NCBI GenBank assembly: GCA_001593685.1
Contig: LUKI01000013.1
Coordinates: forward strand, 1 to 48,263
Origin: Gammaproteobacteria bacterium F7
GTDB lineage: Bacteria > Pseudomonadota > Gammaproteobacteria > Pseudomonadales > IMCC2047
DNA: 48,263 nucleotides
Direction of reading: 5' to 3'
Positions 33,944 through 45,991 of this stretch are shown one piece after another. The notes under the pieces are model-generated. The model did no database searches, was not told where the DNA came from, and was given only the letters and a program-made list of their open reading frames with translations. The first letter of the stretch is position 1. Each line of letters opens with the position of its first letter. The position numbers were made by a program, and so were the translations under genes.

Positions 33944-35617
33944 CTAGCTGGTGCTTAATAGCATTTCCCGTGCGTGTGCAAGCGTTTGCTCGGTGAGCTT
34001 GATGCCGCCGAGCATGCGCGCAATTTCCGAAACCTTTTCATCTTCGTTAAGTAACGACATCTGAGAGTCTGTTTGACCATCGGTGTTTTGCTTGCTGACC
34101 GATAAATGCTGGTGAGCCTGTGCGGCGACCTGTGGTTGGTGGCTGACGCAGAGTACCTGTCCTGCCTCCCCCAGCTTTCGCAGCAAGCGGCCCACTACTT
34201 CCGCGGTGCCGCCACCGATGCCGACGTCCACTTCATCGAAGACCAATACTGGAATTGCGCTTGCCTGCGCTGAAATGACCTGAATGGCCAAACTGATGCG
34301 TGACAGCTCGCCGCCTGATGCAACTTTGCTGAGTGGGCGAGGTGTTTGTCCGGGGTTGGTGCTGACTAGAAACTCGATGCTTTCCAACCCGTGTGGCGCC
34401 AAAGTGTCGTTATCAAGCGCACTAAGTTGAGTAATAAACTGGCAGCTGTCCATGCCTAGTGTGGCCAGGTGCTCAGCAATTTGCTGGTCAAAATCTTTGC
34501 TGGCAGCTCGGCGCTTTTCGCTGAGCTGCTGAGCGGCATTTAAGAAGGTTTGTTTGTGCTGGCTCACTTGGGTGGTGAGCTGCTCAATGCGTTCGTCCAT
34601 GTTGTCGAGTTGTTGGAATTCGGTGCTGAGCCGTTGTTGCAGTTCGACTAGTTCAGGCGCTTGAATGTGGTGCTTGCGAGCGATTTGGTAGATGTCACTT
34701 AAGCGCTCTTCGACCAGTTGCTGGCGCTGCGGGTCGATGTTTACCTGCGACAGGTAGTGATTAACGCTGTTGGCTGCTTCGTCGATTTGAATCTGGGCGC
34801 TTTGTAACAATTGACGAGCTTCGTTTAAGTCCGGGTGCTCGTCCTGAATGTTGTCGCTAAGGCGAATGGCCTGATTGATTAAGTTGCTGCAATCGGTGCT
34901 GTCGATATCAGTGGACTGGGTCAGGGCCAGAATCTGTTGTCCATTGCTGAGAATTTCGCCGGCGCTGGCCAAGCGCTGCTGTTCAGCTTCAAGGCTCTCA
35001 ATCTCGTCGGCTTGCAGGTTGAGCTCGTTTAATTCTTCGAGCTGATAATGCAACAGTTGGTGTTGTTCTGCTTGGTTTTGTGTGTCGATTTTTAGCTGCT
35101 TGAGCGTTTTTTCAGCGAGGTGCCATTGCTGGTAATAATCATGTACGTCGTTGGCCAATTTGTCAGCGCCGGCAAAGCTGTCCAGCAGGCGGCGGTGGCT
35201 GGTTTTGTCGAGTAATGACTGGTGTTCGTGCTGGCTGTGAATATCGATCAGAGATTCGCCAAAATCGCGAAGCTGAGCGAGCGTAGTGGCGGAGCCATTG
35301 ATAAAGGCGCGCGAGCGGCCATCACGAGTCAGTACACGGCGGAGTATGCAGTCATCGGTATCCAGGCCCTGCTCGTCGAGCCACTTTCGGGCTTGGCTGT
35401 TGGCGCTGATATCAAAGCTGGCACTAATTTCCGCGCGCTCTGTGCCGTCGCGAATAATGCCGTTGTCGGCTCGGTCGCCTAATACGAGACCTAGTGCGTC
35501 GACGGCGATGGATTTGCCGGCGCCGGTTTCCCCGGTGATCACGGTCAGACCTTTCTCAAGGTCGATTGAAAGGTGTTGGACGACGGCAAAGTTTTTGATG
35601 TTTAGATGTGTTAACAC
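33944..35617 (-). CDS. recN: DNA repair protein RecN
   Basis: A 557-residue SMC-like ATPase for double-strand break repair. Seen: Walker A GETGAGKS at 29-36, two long coiled-coil halves, the ABC signature VASGGELSRISLA, and Walker B VLVFDEVDVGIGG. Reads from a GTG start (MLTHLNIKNF matches homologues) without a good ribosome site. It converges with fur. No convincing LexA box was found upstream, although recN is SOS-controlled in E. coli. Confidence 0.97.
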   Translation of the reverse strand: MLTHLNIKNFAVVQHLSIDLEKGLTVITGETGAGKSIAVDALGLVLGDRADNGIIRDGTERAEISASFDISANSQARKWLDEQGLDTDDCILRRVLTRDGRSRAFINGSATTLAQLRDFGESLIDIHSQHEHQSLLDKTSHRRLLDSFAGADKLANDVHDYYQQWHLAEKTLKQLKIDTQNQAEQHQLLHYQLEELNELNLQADEIESLEAEQQRLASAGEILSNGQQILALTQSTDIDSTDCSNLINQAIRLSDNIQDEHPDLNEARQLLQSAQIQIDEAANSVNHYLSQVNIDPQRQQLVEERLSDIYQIARKHHIQAPELVELQQRLSTEFQQLDNMDERIEQLTTQVSQHKQTFLNAAQQLSEKRRAASKDFDQQIAEHLATLGMDSCQFITQLSALDNDTLAPHGLESIEFLVSTNPGQTPRPLSKVASGGELSRISLAIQVISAQASAIPVLVFDEVDVGIGGGTAEVVGRLLRKLGEAGQVLCVSHQPQVAAQAHQHLSVSKQNTDGQTDSQMSLLNEDEKVSEIARMLGGIKLTEQTLAHAREMLLSTS

Positions 35618-35742
35618 GCAGTGGCAGACTCGTAATTCGGCTTCAGTGAGTGACTATTTATAAAGTAATTGCTTTGAAATAACCAGTGTTGTCAAGGCTT
35701 GTAATAGGTGCGAATTGAGAGAGGTTATTTTTAAAAAATAGT

Positions 35743-35770
35743 CTTGAATCACTATCTGCTGGCCCCATAT
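35743..35770 (+). promoter_or_regulatory. Heat-shock (sigma-32) promoter of grpE
   Basis: CTTGAA (35743-35748), a 14-bp spacer and CCCCATAT (35763-35770), a good match to the sigma-32 consensus, about 100 bp before grpE. Confidence 0.8.
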
Positions 35771-35871
35771 AGCTAGCAGGTAAATTAATGGTGGGTGTGC
35801 TTGTAACAGCAGCAGGCCCTTGCGCGTGACTGATTAATTAAACGTTAGATTTAGGTTGGAGGTTGAAAGGT

Positions 35872-36489
35872 ATGGCAGAAGAAAAAGCTACCTCAGAAAA
35901 TACTCAGGATGCTGCGGATGTGACGCAGGATGAAGCGATTCAGCAAGAAGCGAGTGCAGAAGAACAGGCGGACGTGAGTGAGCAGGATGCGGGCCAAGAT
36001 CTGGCGGCAGAGCTTGAAGCAGCGTTAGCGCAGGCAGCCGCGAACAAAGAGGCTGAGTTGCGAGCGCATGCCGAGATGCAGAATATTCGTCGACGTGCTG
36101 AGCGTGATGTTGAAAATGCACATAAGTTTGCGCTGGAAAAAATGACCAATGAGCTGCTGGTTGTGGTGGATAATCTGGAGCGGGCTTTGCAGGCTGCCGG
36201 CGCGGCTGACGATTCGTCAACAGCGCTGCGTGAAGGGGTCGAGATGACTCTGGATGGATTTGTAAAAACATTGGCAAAGTTCAATATTGAGCAGATTGAT
36301 CCAGAGGGTGAGCCCTTTGATCCTCAGCAACATCAGGCTATGTCAATGGTGGAAAATCCTGAGGTTGAGCCAAATACGGTTGTTGCGGTTTTGCAGAAAG
36401 GTTATAGCCTGCATGGGCGCCTGGTTCGTCCGGCGATGGTTATGGTGTCAAAGGCGGCAGCGACGCCAAAGATTGATGAGCAGGCCTAG
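35872..36489 (+). CDS. grpE: Nucleotide exchange factor GrpE
   Basis: A 205-residue co-chaperone that releases ADP from DnaK. Seen: an acidic low-complexity N-terminus, a long helix (LRAHAEMQNIRRRAERDVENAHKFALEKMTNELLVVVDNLERAL), and the C-terminal beta domain (EPFDPQQHQAMSM...VVAVLQKGYSLHGRLVRPAMVMV). The ATG at 35872 is used because AAGG precedes it and an upstream TTG would only add three residues. It is first in the grpE-dnaK-dnaJ heat-shock set under a sigma-32 promoter. Confidence 0.97.
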   Translation: MAEEKATSENTQDAADVTQDEAIQQEASAEEQADVSEQDAGQDLAAELEAALAQAAANKEAELRAHAEMQNIRRRAERDVENAHKFALEKMTNELLVVVDNLERALQAAGAADDSSTALREGVEMTLDGFVKTLAKFNIEQIDPEGEPFDPQQHQAMSMVENPEVEPNTVVAVLQKGYSLHGRLVRPAMVMVSKAAATPKIDEQA

Positions 36490-36520
36490 CCTGAGGGGCT
36501 GTTGAAAGTTAGTGAATGGC

Positions 36521-36550
36521 CTTGAAAATAGTTAAAGCAGTCCAATATTA
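36521..36550 (+). promoter_or_regulatory. Candidate second heat-shock promoter before dnaK
   Basis: CTTGAA (36521-36526), a 15-bp spacer and CCAATATTA, a partial sigma-32 match, about 70 bp before dnaK. Confidence 0.45.
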
Positions 36551-36621
36551 GAGATTAATCCACACAGAATGTGTGTTGTTAGTTATTAGATTCGGCAAGA
36601 ATTAAGTTTGGAGTATTAGAA

Positions 36622-38553
36622 ATGGGTAAGATTATCGGGATTGACTTGGGTACCACTAACTCGTGTGTATCTGTAATGGAAAGTGACAAGCCAAAGGTGA
36701 TTGAAAACGCTGAAGGTGATCGTACTACGCCTTCCATCGTTGCTTTTACTGATGATGGAGAAGTGCTGGTTGGTCAGCCTGCTAAGCGCCAGGCGGTGAC
36801 AAATCCGAACGACACCTTGTTTGCTATTAAGCGATTGATTGGGCGTCGTTTTAAAGATGATGTTGTTCAAAAAGACATCAAAATGGTGCCTTACAAAATC
36901 GTTGAAGCTGATAACGGTGATGCTTGGGTTGAAGTTAAAGGTGATAAAAAAGCGCCGCCTCAGATTTCTGCTGAAGTCTTGAAAAAAATGAAGAAGACAG
37001 CGGAAGATTATCTGGGTGAAGCGGTTACGGAAGCCGTAATTACTGTCCCTGCTTACTTTAATGATTCTCAGCGCCAAGCCACTAAAGATGCGGGCCGAAT
37101 TGCTGGTCTGGATGTTAAGCGTATTATCAACGAACCAACGGCTGCTGCATTAGCCTACGGTATGGATAAAAAACGTGGCGATTCAACGGTTGCTGTTTAT
37201 GATTTAGGTGGTGGTACGTTCGATATTTCCATCATCGAAATTGCTGAGGTTGATGGCGAGCACCAGTTTGAAGTGCTGTCCACTAATGGCGATACTTTCC
37301 TCGGTGGTGAAGATTTCGACCTGCGTCTGATCGACTACTTGTCTGACCAGTTTAAGGCCGAGACAGGTATTGATCTGCATAACGATCCGTTGGCACTGCA
37401 ACGACTGAAAGAAGCGGCTGAAAAAGCCAAGATTGAGTTGTCCAGTGCGCAGCAGACTGATGTGAACCTGCCGTACATTACGGCTGATGCCAGCGGGCCT
37501 AAGCACCTGAATGTAAAAGTGACGCGTGCTAAGTTTGAGTCGCTGGTTGAGGATTTGGTTAATAAGTCTCTGGCGCCTGTGAAACAAGCGCTGCAGGACG
37601 CTGATCTGTCTGCTAGCGAAATTGATGACGTGATTCTGGTGGGCGGTCAGACCCGTATGCCACTGGTTCAGGGAAAAGTTAAAGAGTTCTTCGGTAAAGA
37701 AGCCCGTAAAGACGTTAACCCTGATGAAGCGGTTGCGGTGGGTGCATCTATCCAGGCAGCGGTACTGTCTGGCGACGTGAAAGATGTGTTGCTGCTGGAC
37801 GTTACACCGCTGTCTCTCGGTATTGAGACCATGGGTGGTGTGATGACTGTTCTGATCGAGAAGAACACGACTATCCCAACCAAGAAAACACAGGTATTTT
37901 CGACAGCCGAAGATAACCAGTCTGCAGTAACTATTCATGTTGTGCAGGGTGAGCGTAAACAAGCGGCGCAGAATAAGTCTTTGGGTCGTTTTGATTTGGC
38001 TGAGATTCCGCCTGCGCCACGTGGTATGCCTCAAATTGAGGTGAGCTTTGACTTGGATGCCAACGGTATTTTGAACGTGGGCGCTAAGGATAAGGCGACG
38101 GGTAAAGAGCAGTCCATCGTGATTAAGGCCTCTGGTGGCTTAAGCGATGAAGACGTTGAAGCGATGGTGCGCGATGCTGAGGCTAATGCTGAGGAAGATC
38201 GTAAATTTGAAGAGCTGGTGGCAGTTCGTAACCAGGGCGATGGTCTGGTGCACGCTACGCGTAAAATGCTGGAAGAAGCGGGTGATGCTGTTTCAGCTGA
38301 AGAAAAAGCGCCAATTGAGTCGGCAATCAGTGATCTGGAAGCCGCACTGAAAACCGATGATAAAGAAGACATTGAAGCGAAAACAACGGCTTTGACTGAA
38401 GCCTCTGCGCCGCTGGCTCAGAAGATGCAGGAGCAAGCTCAGGCGCAAGCCGGTGCGCAGGCAACCGATGCTGGTGCTGATGCGCAGAATGCTGGCGGTG
38501 CTGATGATGCCGTTGACGCTGAATTTGAAGAAATGAAAGACGACAAGAAGTAA
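36622..38553 (+). CDS. dnaK: Molecular chaperone DnaK (Hsp70)
   Basis: A 643-residue Hsp70. Seen: the nucleotide-binding start [26 protein letters not shown] near 192-205, [11 protein letters not shown], the interdomain linker [13 protein letters not shown], the substrate-binding domain and the helical lid, ending [12 protein letters not shown] (EEVD-like tail). Separate candidate heat-shock sites lie before grpE and dnaK. A strong hairpin follows before dnaJ. Full length and typical. Confidence 0.98.
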   Translation: MGKIIGIDLGTTNSCVSVMESDKPKVIENAEGDRTTPSIVAFTDDGEVLVGQPAKRQAVTNPNDTLFAIKRLIGRRFKDDVVQKDIKMVPYKIVEADNGDAWVEVKGDKKAPPQISAEVLKKMKKTAEDYLGEAVTEAVITVPAYFNDSQRQATKDAGRIAGLDVKRIINEPTAAALAYGMDKKRGDSTVAVYDLGGGTFDISIIEIAEVDGEHQFEVLSTNGDTFLGGEDFDLRLIDYLSDQFKAETGIDLHNDPLALQRLKEAAEKAKIELSSAQQTDVNLPYITADASGPKHLNVKVTRAKFESLVEDLVNKSLAPVKQALQDADLSASEIDDVILVGGQTRMPLVQGKVKEFFGKEARKDVNPDEAVAVGASIQAAVLSGDVKDVLLLDVTPLSLGIETMGGVMTVLIEKNTTIPTKKTQVFSTAEDNQSAVTIHVVQGERKQAAQNKSLGRFDLAEIPPAPRGMPQIEVSFDLDANGILNVGAKDKATGKEQSIVIKASGGLSDEDVEAMVRDAEANAEEDRKFEELVAVRNQGDGLVHATRKMLEEAGDAVSAEEKAPIESAISDLEAALKTDDKEDIEAKTTALTEASAPLAQKMQEQAQAQAGAQATDAGADAQNAGGADDAVDAEFEEMKDDKK

Positions 38554-38622
38554 GCGGTCGTGGGGCTTATAGCTCCACGGGCAGCTCTTTTAAGGGTTGA
38601 CTCATTTCTTTTGAGTTTAAGG

Positions 38623-38653
38623 AAAGGCGCGCGGCTTTTAGTCTCGCGCCTTT
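38623..38653 (+). terminator. Stem-loop between dnaK and dnaJ
   Basis: AAAGGCGCG / CGCGCCTTT with a 13-nt loop, followed by TTTG. It could be a terminator or processing site lowering dnaJ relative to dnaK. A second short hairpin (CGTGGGGCT / AGCTCCACG) lies nearer the dnaK stop. Confidence 0.55.
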
Positions 38654-38729
38654 GCTCGATTTAATATTCAGGTTGTTGAAACGGTTTTCAGTAGCTTGTT
38701 GTTCGATTTGCAGGAAATAGCTGAACACT

Positions 38730-39869
38730 ATGTCTAAACGCGATTATTACGAAGTGCTGGGCGTTGCCAAGGGTGCCGACAGCAAAGAAATAAAAAAAGC
38801 TTATCGTCGTCTGGCGATGAAGTATCACCCAGATCGAAACCCTGACGATAAGGCGGCGGAAGCCAGCTTTAAAGAGGTGAGCGAAGCATACGAAATTCTC
38901 TCCGATGGAGAAAAGCGTGCTGCGTATGATCAGTTTGGTCATGCGGGGGTTGATCCGAATGGCGGAGGCGGTCGCGGCTTTGGTGGTGGCGCTGGCAACT
39001 TCAGTGATGTATTTGGTGATGTTTTTGGAGACATTTTTGGTGGCGGCGGTGGTGGGCGTCAGCGCAGTCATGTGCAGCGTGGCGCCGACCTTGGGTATAG
39101 CCTTGAATTGGATTTAGAGGATGCGGTTAAAGGTACGCAGACTAAAATCAAGGTGCCCTCCATGGTTGGCTGTGGTGAGTGTGATGGCTCGGGGGCGGCA
39201 AAAGGTTCGCAACCGGAAGACTGTCCCACCTGTGGTGGTGTTGGTCAGGTGCGTATGCAGCAGGGTTTCTTTGCTGTTCAGCAAACCTGTCCGCGTTGTA
39301 AGGGGCAGGGTAAAATCATCAAAAACCCCTGCCATAAGTGCCATGGTACTGGCCGTGTAGAGGAAACTAAAACACTTTCCGTCAAGATTCCGCCGGGTGT
39401 TGATACCGGTGACCGCATTCGTCTGTCGGGTGAAGGCGAGGCCGGGGTGCATGGCGGTCCCGCAGGTGACTTATATGTGCAGATTAACGTGCGTGACCAT
39501 AAAATCTTTACCCGCGATGGGGCGAATCTTTACTGCGAAGTGCCGATCAGCTTCGTGGATGCCTCTTTGGGGGGCGAGCTTGAGGTGCCAACGCTGGATG
39601 GGCGAGTGAAGCTGAAGATCCCGGCAGAAACGCAGACCAACAAGCTGTTTCGTATTCGTGGTAAAGGGGTGGCTCCAGTACGTGGTGGTGCGACGGGCGA
39701 TTTGTTGTGCCGTGTTTATGTGGAGACACCGGTTAACTTGACGTCTGAGCAGAAGGAGTTGTTAAAGCAGTTCCAGGAAACATTGGATGGCGAAGGTAAT
39801 AAGCAGTCGCCTAAAAAGAACTCCTGGTTTGATGGTGTGAAGAACTTCTTTGACGATATGAAAACATAG
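38730..39869 (+). CDS. dnaJ: Chaperone DnaJ (Hsp40)
   Basis: A 379-residue co-chaperone. Seen: a J domain with HPD at 33-35, a G/F-rich linker (about 75-115), four zinc-finger repeats ([32 protein letters not shown]), and C-terminal peptide-binding domains. It stimulates DnaK ATPase. It lies 176 bp downstream of dnaK, possibly co-transcribed through the hairpin. AGGAAAT before the ATG may be the ribosome site. Confidence 0.98.
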   Translation: MSKRDYYEVLGVAKGADSKEIKKAYRRLAMKYHPDRNPDDKAAEASFKEVSEAYEILSDGEKRAAYDQFGHAGVDPNGGGGRGFGGGAGNFSDVFGDVFGDIFGGGGGGRQRSHVQRGADLGYSLELDLEDAVKGTQTKIKVPSMVGCGECDGSGAAKGSQPEDCPTCGGVGQVRMQQGFFAVQQTCPRCKGQGKIIKNPCHKCHGTGRVEETKTLSVKIPPGVDTGDRIRLSGEGEAGVHGGPAGDLYVQINVRDHKIFTRDGANLYCEVPISFVDASLGGELEVPTLDGRVKLKIPAETQTNKLFRIRGKGVAPVRGGATGDLLCRVYVETPVNLTSEQKELLKQFQETLDGEGNKQSPKKNSWFDGVKNFFDDMKT

Positions 39870-39894
39870 CGCTTTCTGGGGTAGTATTAAATAG

Positions 39895-40770
<876 letters not shown>

Positions 40771-40821
40771 CAAATCTTGCCTTAAATTGTTCATATTCTC
40801 TGTTCCTGCCCTAGAGAAACA

Positions 40822-40850
40822 TGGACAAAACAGTGTGATTTCCGTAGAAT
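40822..40850 (+). promoter_or_regulatory. carAB promoter
   Basis: TGGACA (40822-40827), a 17-bp spacer and TAGAAT (40845-40850), a near-consensus sigma-70 promoter. It implies a leader of about 140 nt before carA. Confidence 0.7.
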
Positions 40851-40860
40851 TTCCGCCCCA

Positions 40861-40876
40861 GAGTTCAACGGAACTC
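40861..40876 (+). other. Leader hairpin 1 of carAB
   Basis: Perfect GAGTTC-aacg-GAACTC, at the expected 5' end of the carAB transcript; a candidate pause or stability hairpin. Confidence 0.5.
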
Positions 40877-40888
40877 AATACACATTTC

Positions 40889-40926
40889 AAAAGCGGGATA
40901 AGGCCATGGCCCTATCTCGCTTTTTT
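40889..40926 (+). terminator. Terminator-like hairpin in the carAB leader
   Basis: A 16-bp stem with one wobble and one mismatch (AAAGCGGGATAAGGCC against GGCCCTATCTCGCTTT) followed by TTTTTT. It lies downstream of the carAB promoter, so it could be an attenuator; it could equally end dapB transcripts. Confidence 0.75.
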
Positions 40927-40974
40927 GCAGCTAGCTTAGGCAGAAACGCCAACTTCAAAGCAGCTGATCCTTAG
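40906..40974 (+). CDS. Candidate carAB leader peptide
   Basis: A 22-codon ORF (MALSRFFAASLGRNANFKAA then DP) starting in the loop of the leader hairpin with GGGATAAGG upstream. Its codons 6-7 are the U-run. The layout resembles UTP-sensitive leader attenuation as in pyrBI. It may be coincidental; no conservation data are available to me. Confidence 0.4.
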   Translation: MALSRFFAASLGRNANFKAADP

Positions 40975-40998
40975 AAAAATGGGCGCGAGGGTATCAGG

Positions 40999-42153
40999 TT
41001 GACTAGACAGGCCATACTGGCATTAGCCGACGGTAGTATTTTTAAGGGTGTGGCAATTGGGGCTGATGGCCAGGCCACGGGCGAGGTGGTTTTTAATACC
41101 GCTATGACCGGTTATCAAGAAATTCTTACCGATCCATCCTACGCAAGCCAGATTGTTACGCTGACCTATTCCCATATCGGTAGTACCGGTACTAATGATG
41201 AAGACGAAGAGTCTGATCGCGTGTGGGCGGCTGGGCTGGTTATCCGCAACTTGCCAATCCTCGCCAGTAATTGGCGTAAAACAGAGTCTCTGGATGAATA
41301 CCTGACCCGCCGTAACGTGGTGGGTATTGCTGAAATCGACACCCGCCGCTTAACGCGAGTGCTGCGAGAAAAAGGTGCTCAGAACGGTTGTGTGAAAGTG
41401 CTGGAAGCCGGCGCCGATGAGCAGCAGGTGATCGAAGAAGCGTTAGCTGCTGCGAAAGCCTTCCCGGGCCTGAAAGGCTTGGATCTGGCCAAAGAAGTTA
41501 CTGTTTCTGAAGCGTATCAGTGGACAGAAGGTGAGTGGAAGTGGGCTGAAAATGCTTCCGGTTTTGAAAAGCCTGAAAGCACGCCTTACCATGTTGTTGC
41601 TTACGATTTTGGTGTAAAGCGTAATATTTTGCGCATGCTGGTGTCACGCGGCTGTCGTTTGACGGTTGTGCCCGCTAAAACACCCGCCAGCGAAGTGCTG
41701 GCATTGAATCCGGACGGTGTATTCCTTTCTAATGGCCCGGGTGACCCCGAACCCTGTGATTATGCGATTAAGGCTATTCAGGAAATCCTGGAAACCGATA
41801 TCCCTGTTTTCGGCATTTGCCTGGGTCACCAGCTGTTAGCGCTGGCCAGCGGTGCGAAAACCATCAAGATGAAGTTTGGGCACCACGGTGCTAACCATCC
41901 GGTGCAGGATCTTGCTGAAAAAACAGTGATGATTACCAGTCAGAACCACGGTTTTGCAGTGGATGAAGCATCCATGCCGGACAACCTTGAAGCAACGCAT
42001 ATTTCCCTGTTCGACCAGTCTTTGCAGGGTATCCAGCGTACGGACAAACCGGCCTATAGCTTCCAGGGGCACCCTGAAGCGAGCCCGGGCCCACATGATG
42101 TGGCGCCACTGTTTGATCGTTTTATCGAATTAATGAGAGTGGCCGCCCAGTAA
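40999..42153 (+). CDS. carA: Carbamoyl-phosphate synthase small subunit
   Basis: Glutamine amidotransferase that feeds ammonia to CarB for arginine and pyrimidine synthesis. 384 residues. Seen: an N-terminal domain ([10 protein letters not shown]...), and a class I GATase domain with catalytic C274 in GICLGHQL and H358/E360 in [11 protein letters not shown]. The start is a TTG at 40999 after GAGGGTATCAGG; no ATG is available before residue 36, so TTG is forced. It is 36 bp before carB. Confidence 0.97.
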   Translation: MTRQAILALADGSIFKGVAIGADGQATGEVVFNTAMTGYQEILTDPSYASQIVTLTYSHIGSTGTNDEDEESDRVWAAGLVIRNLPILASNWRKTESLDEYLTRRNVVGIAEIDTRRLTRVLREKGAQNGCVKVLEAGADEQQVIEEALAAAKAFPGLKGLDLAKEVTVSEAYQWTEGEWKWAENASGFEKPESTPYHVVAYDFGVKRNILRMLVSRGCRLTVVPAKTPASEVLALNPDGVFLSNGPGDPEPCDYAIKAIQEILETDIPVFGICLGHQLLALASGAKTIKMKFGHHGANHPVQDLAEKTVMITSQNHGFAVDEASMPDNLEATHISLFDQSLQGIQRTDKPAYSFQGHPEASPGPHDVAPLFDRFIELMRVAAQ

Positions 42154-42189
42154 GCGGCGCCAACGAGTCTCCAGAGCGAATATAGATTT

Positions 42190-45100
42190 ATGCCAAAACG
42201 TAGCGACATAAAATCCATCCTTATCCTAGGGGCCGGCCCGATTGTTATTGGCCAGGCCTGTGAATTCGATTACTCCGGCGCGCAGGCCTGCAAGGCGTTA
42301 CGCGAAGAGGGTTACCGCGTTATTCTGGTGAACTCTAACCCGGCAACGATCATGACTGATCCGGCGATGGCGGATGCAACTTACATCGAGCCGGTACGCT
42401 GGAAAACAGTCGCCAAAATTATCGAAAAAGAGCGCCCTGATGCGCTGTTGCCAACGATGGGTGGTCAAACCGCACTGAACTGTGCGCTGGACCTGGACCG
42501 CGAAGGTGTGCTGAAAGAGTTTGGCGTGGAAATGATTGGCGCTACGCAGGATGCTATTGATAAGGCCGAAGATCGCGAGCGCTTTGATAAAGCCATGAAG
42601 GCGATTGGCCTGGAAACGCCGCGTTCCGGTATTGCTCACAGCATGGAAGAGGCGCTGCAGATTCAGGCGCAGCTGGGCTTCCCTTGTATTATTCGCCCAT
42701 CCTTCACGATGGGTGGTAGTGGCGGCGGTATTGCCTATAACAAAGAAGAATACGTTGAAATTTGTAAGCGTGGCCTAGATCTGTCGCCAACCAATGAGCT
42801 GCTGATTGATGAGTCGTTGATTGGCTGGAAAGAATACGAGATGGAAGTTGTTCGTGATAAAAACGACAACTGCATCATCATTTGTTCTATTGAAAACTTC
42901 GACGCCATGGGTGTGCACACGGGTGATTCGATCACGGTGGCGCCTTCCCAGACGCTGACTGATAAAGAGTACCAGCTGATGCGTAATGCTTCGGTGGCGG
43001 TACTGCGTGAGATTGGTGTAGAAACCGGCGGCTCAAACGTGCAGTTTGGGATGAACCCTGAAACGGGTCGTATCGTGGTGATCGAAATGAACCCGCGTGT
43101 ATCGCGTTCTTCGGCACTGGCCTCCAAAGCCACCGGCTTCCCGATTGCCAAGGTGGCGGCAAAGCTGGCGGTGGGCTATACGCTGGACGAGCTGCAGAAT
43201 GAAATTACGGGTGGTGCGACACCGGCTTCTTTTGAGCCAAGCATCGACTACGTGGTGACTAAAATCCCTCGTTTCACTTTCGAAAAATTCCCGCAGGCTG
43301 ATTCCCGCCTAACCACGCAAATGAAGTCCGTGGGTGAGGTGATGGCGATTGGTCGTACTTTCCAGGAATCCATGCAGAAAGCACTGCGTGGCTTGGAAGT
43401 AGGTATCAGTGGTTTTGACCCGATTGTGGATAGCGAAGCTGAAGATCCACGTGCGTTGATCACTCACGAGTTGCGTACGCCGGGCGCTGACCGTGCGCTC
43501 TACCTGGCAGATGCATTTCGTTATGGTTTCAGTGTTGATGAAGTGTATGAGTTCAGCGGTGTTGATCCCTGGTATCTGGTGCAAATTGAAGACATCGTTA
43601 AGGAAGAGCAGGCGGTTGCTGGACAATCCCTGCAGGCCATTGGTCGTGAGCACCTGTACCAGCTGAAGCGTAAAGGGTTTTCTGATCTGCGTTTGGCTGC
43701 TTTATTGGGCTGTCATGAAAATGACGTGCGTGCACGCCGTGATGAGCTGGATGTGCATCCGGTTTACAAGCGTGTTGATACCTGTGCCGCTGAGTTTGCT
43801 TCGTCCACGGCTTATATGTATTCCTCCTACGAGGAAGAGTGTGAAGCTGAGCCTTCTGACCGTGACAAGATCATGGTGTTGGGTGGTGGCCCGAACCGTA
43901 TTGGTCAGGGCATCGAGTTCGATTACTGTTGTGTGCATGCTGCGTTGGCAATGCGTGATGATGGTTACGAAACCATTATGGTTAACTGTAACCCTGAAAC
44001 GGTCTCTACCGATTACGATACCTCTGATCGGCTGTTCTTTGAGCCGGTAACGTTGGAGGATGTGTTGGAAATTGTCCGTGTTGAGCAGCCTAAAGGCGTG
44101 ATTGTTCAGTACGGTGGTCAAACACCTCTGAAGTTGGCGCGTGGATTGGAAGCTGCCGGTGCCAAGATTATTGGTACCACGCCGGACGCAATTGACCGCG
44201 CTGAAGACCGAGAGCGTTTCCAGCAGATGATTGAAAAGCTGAATCTCAAACAGCCGCCAAATGGTACGGTGCGCAGCCTTGAGGAAAGTCTGGAGAAAGC
44301 TGAAGAAATCGGCTTCCCGTTAGTGGTTCGTCCTTCTTATGTATTAGGTGGTCGAGCCATGGAAATTGTCTATAACATCGATGAACTGAAACGTTATATG
44401 AATGAAGCCGTTTCAGTGTCCAATGAAAGCCCGGTATTGCTGGATCGCTTCCTGAGTGCCGCTATTGAGGTGGACGTGGATGCTGTGTGTGATGGCGAGC
44501 ACGTAGTCATTGGTGCGATTATGCAGCACATTGAGCAGGCCGGTGTTCACTCCGGTGATTCGGCGTGCTCCCTGCCTCCCTACAGCCTGCCTGCCGATGT
44601 GCAGGATAAAATGCGCGATCAAGTGAAAGCGATGGCGATGGAGCTCGGTGTTGTTGGTCTGATGAACGTGCAGCTGGCCTATCAGGACGGTGAGATTTAT
44701 GTGATTGAGGTGAATCCGCGTGGTTCCCGTACGGTGCCATTTGTGTCCAAGTGTATTGGTGCATCGCTGGCTAAAATTGCCGCGCGTTGTATGGCCGGAC
44801 AGTCATTAGCTGATCAGGGTTTCACAGAAGAGGTGATTCCACCGCACATGAGCGTGAAAGAGGCAGTATTCCCGTTCGATAAATTCCAGGGCGTTGACCC
44901 GATTCTTGGGCCAGAAATGAAGTCCACCGGTGAAGTTATGGGTGTTGGTGATAGCTTTGCTGAGGCCTTCGCAAAGGCCCAGGCCGGAGCGGGTGATGTG
45001 CTGCCTACTGGTGGGCGTGCTTTTCTGAGTGTTCGTGACGCAGATAAAGGCCGTGTTGTTGGTGTGGCGCAAAGCTTAAGTAAGTTGGGTTTTGAGATTG

Positions 45101-45411
45101 TTTCTACCCGCGGTACCGCCAAGGTGCTGGAAGAGGCGGGTGTTGAGTCAGCGGTTGTGAATAAGGTGCTTGAAGGTCGTCCTCATATCGTTGATATGCT
45201 GAAAAACGACGAAATCAGCTACATTGTGAATACCACCGAAGGCACGCAAACCATCGCTGATTCGGCCAGTATCCGTAGCACCGCCAAGCAGCATCGAGTG
45301 TATTACAGTACGACTATGGCCGCGGCGGAGGCCTTCTGTGAGGCGAGTGCCTATAATGCTGAGGAACAGGTGCGTAGACTGCAGGACTTACATGATAAGG
45401 TGGGCGCATGA
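42190..45411 (+). CDS. carB: Carbamoyl-phosphate synthase large subunit
   Basis: A 1073-residue enzyme with two ATP-grasp halves: carboxyphosphate synthesis ([19 protein letters not shown] near the N-terminus) and carbamate kinase ([22 protein letters not shown] near 556), and a C-terminal allosteric MGS-like domain (about 935-1073). Works with CarA. It overlaps greA by 4 bp (ATGA), so greA is probably co-translated. Full length. Confidence 0.98.
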   Translation: MPKRSDIKSILILGAGPIVIGQACEFDYSGAQACKALREEGYRVILVNSNPATIMTDPAMADATYIEPVRWKTVAKIIEKERPDALLPTMGGQTALNCALDLDREGVLKEFGVEMIGATQDAIDKAEDRERFDKAMKAIGLETPRSGIAHSMEEALQIQAQLGFPCIIRPSFTMGGSGGGIAYNKEEYVEICKRGLDLSPTNELLIDESLIGWKEYEMEVVRDKNDNCIIICSIENFDAMGVHTGDSITVAPSQTLTDKEYQLMRNASVAVLREIGVETGGSNVQFGMNPETGRIVVIEMNPRVSRSSALASKATGFPIAKVAAKLAVGYTLDELQNEITGGATPASFEPSIDYVVTKIPRFTFEKFPQADSRLTTQMKSVGEVMAIGRTFQESMQKALRGLEVGISGFDPIVDSEAEDPRALITHELRTPGADRALYLADAFRYGFSVDEVYEFSGVDPWYLVQIEDIVKEEQAVAGQSLQAIGREHLYQLKRKGFSDLRLAALLGCHENDVRARRDELDVHPVYKRVDTCAAEFASSTAYMYSSYEEECEAEPSDRDKIMVLGGGPNRIGQGIEFDYCCVHAALAMRDDGYETIMVNCNPETVSTDYDTSDRLFFEPVTLEDVLEIVRVEQPKGVIVQYGGQTPLKLARGLEAAGAKIIGTTPDAIDRAEDRERFQQMIEKLNLKQPPNGTVRSLEESLEKAEEIGFPLVVRPSYVLGGRAMEIVYNIDELKRYMNEAVSVSNESPVLLDRFLSAAIEVDVDAVCDGEHVVIGAIMQHIEQAGVHSGDSACSLPPYSLPADVQDKMRDQVKAMAMELGVVGLMNVQLAYQDGEIYVIEVNPRGSRTVPFVSKCIGASLAKIAARCMAGQSLADQGFTEEVIPPHMSVKEAVFPFDKFQGVDPILGPEMKSTGEVMGVGDSFAEAFAKAQAGAGDVLPTGGRAFLSVRDADKGRVVGVAQSLSKLGFEIVSTRGTAKVLEEAGVESAVVNKVLEGRPHIVDMLKNDEISYIVNTTEGTQTIADSASIRSTAKQHRVYYSTTMAAAEAFCEASAYNAEEQVRRLQDLHDKVGA

Positions 45412-45884
45412 ACAAGTTTCCGATGAGCAAGCAGGGTGAGCTACAGTTGCGAGAAGAGCTGGAGCGCCTGAAAACCATTGAGCGGCCGCGGATTATTGAG
45501 GCGATTGCTGAAGCGCGTGCCCATGGTGATTTGAAAGAAAATGCCGAATACCATGCTGCGCGTGAAGAGCAAGGGTTTACCGAAGGCCGTATTCAGGAAA
45601 TTGAAGGTAAACTGTCCAATGCGCAGGTGATTGATGTCACCGCCATCAGTAATACGGGCAAGGTGATTTTTGGCGTTACGGTTGAGCTGGAAAATATCGA
45701 TACGGAAGAGGTCGTTAGCTACCAGATCGTTGGTGAGGATGAGGCAGATATGAAACAGCGTAAAATATCGATAACCTCACCGATTGCTCGTGGTTTGATT
45801 GGCAAGGTGGAGGGCGATGTGGTCGGCGTGAATGTGCCTGGAGGTTTGGTCGAGTACGAAATTATTTCTGTGGAGCACGTTTAG
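45408..45884 (+). CDS. greA: Transcription elongation factor GreA
   Basis: A 158-residue factor that rescues backtracked RNA polymerase by stimulating transcript cleavage. Seen: an N-terminal coiled coil ([46 protein letters not shown]) with the acidic tip (D/E near 41-44), and the C-terminal FKBP-like domain. Its start overlaps the carB stop. A palindrome follows. Confidence 0.97.
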   Translation: MNKFPMSKQGELQLREELERLKTIERPRIIEAIAEARAHGDLKENAEYHAAREEQGFTEGRIQEIEGKLSNAQVIDVTAISNTGKVIFGVTVELENIDTEEVVSYQIVGEDEADMKQRKISITSPIARGLIGKVEGDVVGVNVPGGLVEYEIISVEHV

Positions 45885-45921
45885 TCATTTGATCTTTAAA
45901 GGGGCATCCTGAATGAGTATG

Positions 45922-45952
45922 AGAGACCTCTTTGTTGTTTTTAGAGGTCTCT
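45922..45952. terminator. Hairpin between greA and yhbY
   Basis: AGAGACCTC / GAGGTCTCT, 9-bp stem with a T-rich loop, between convergent genes. No flanking T-run; likely a shared terminator or boundary. Confidence 0.5.
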
Positions 45953-45991
45953 TAGTCAGGCGAGGTGGCGAAGCCAGAGTCAGCTAAAGGT

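Noticed and set aside
35618-35700. LexA box upstream of recN
   Set aside because: No CTGT-N8-ACAG-like palindrome was visible; only a loose TTGACA-like stretch.
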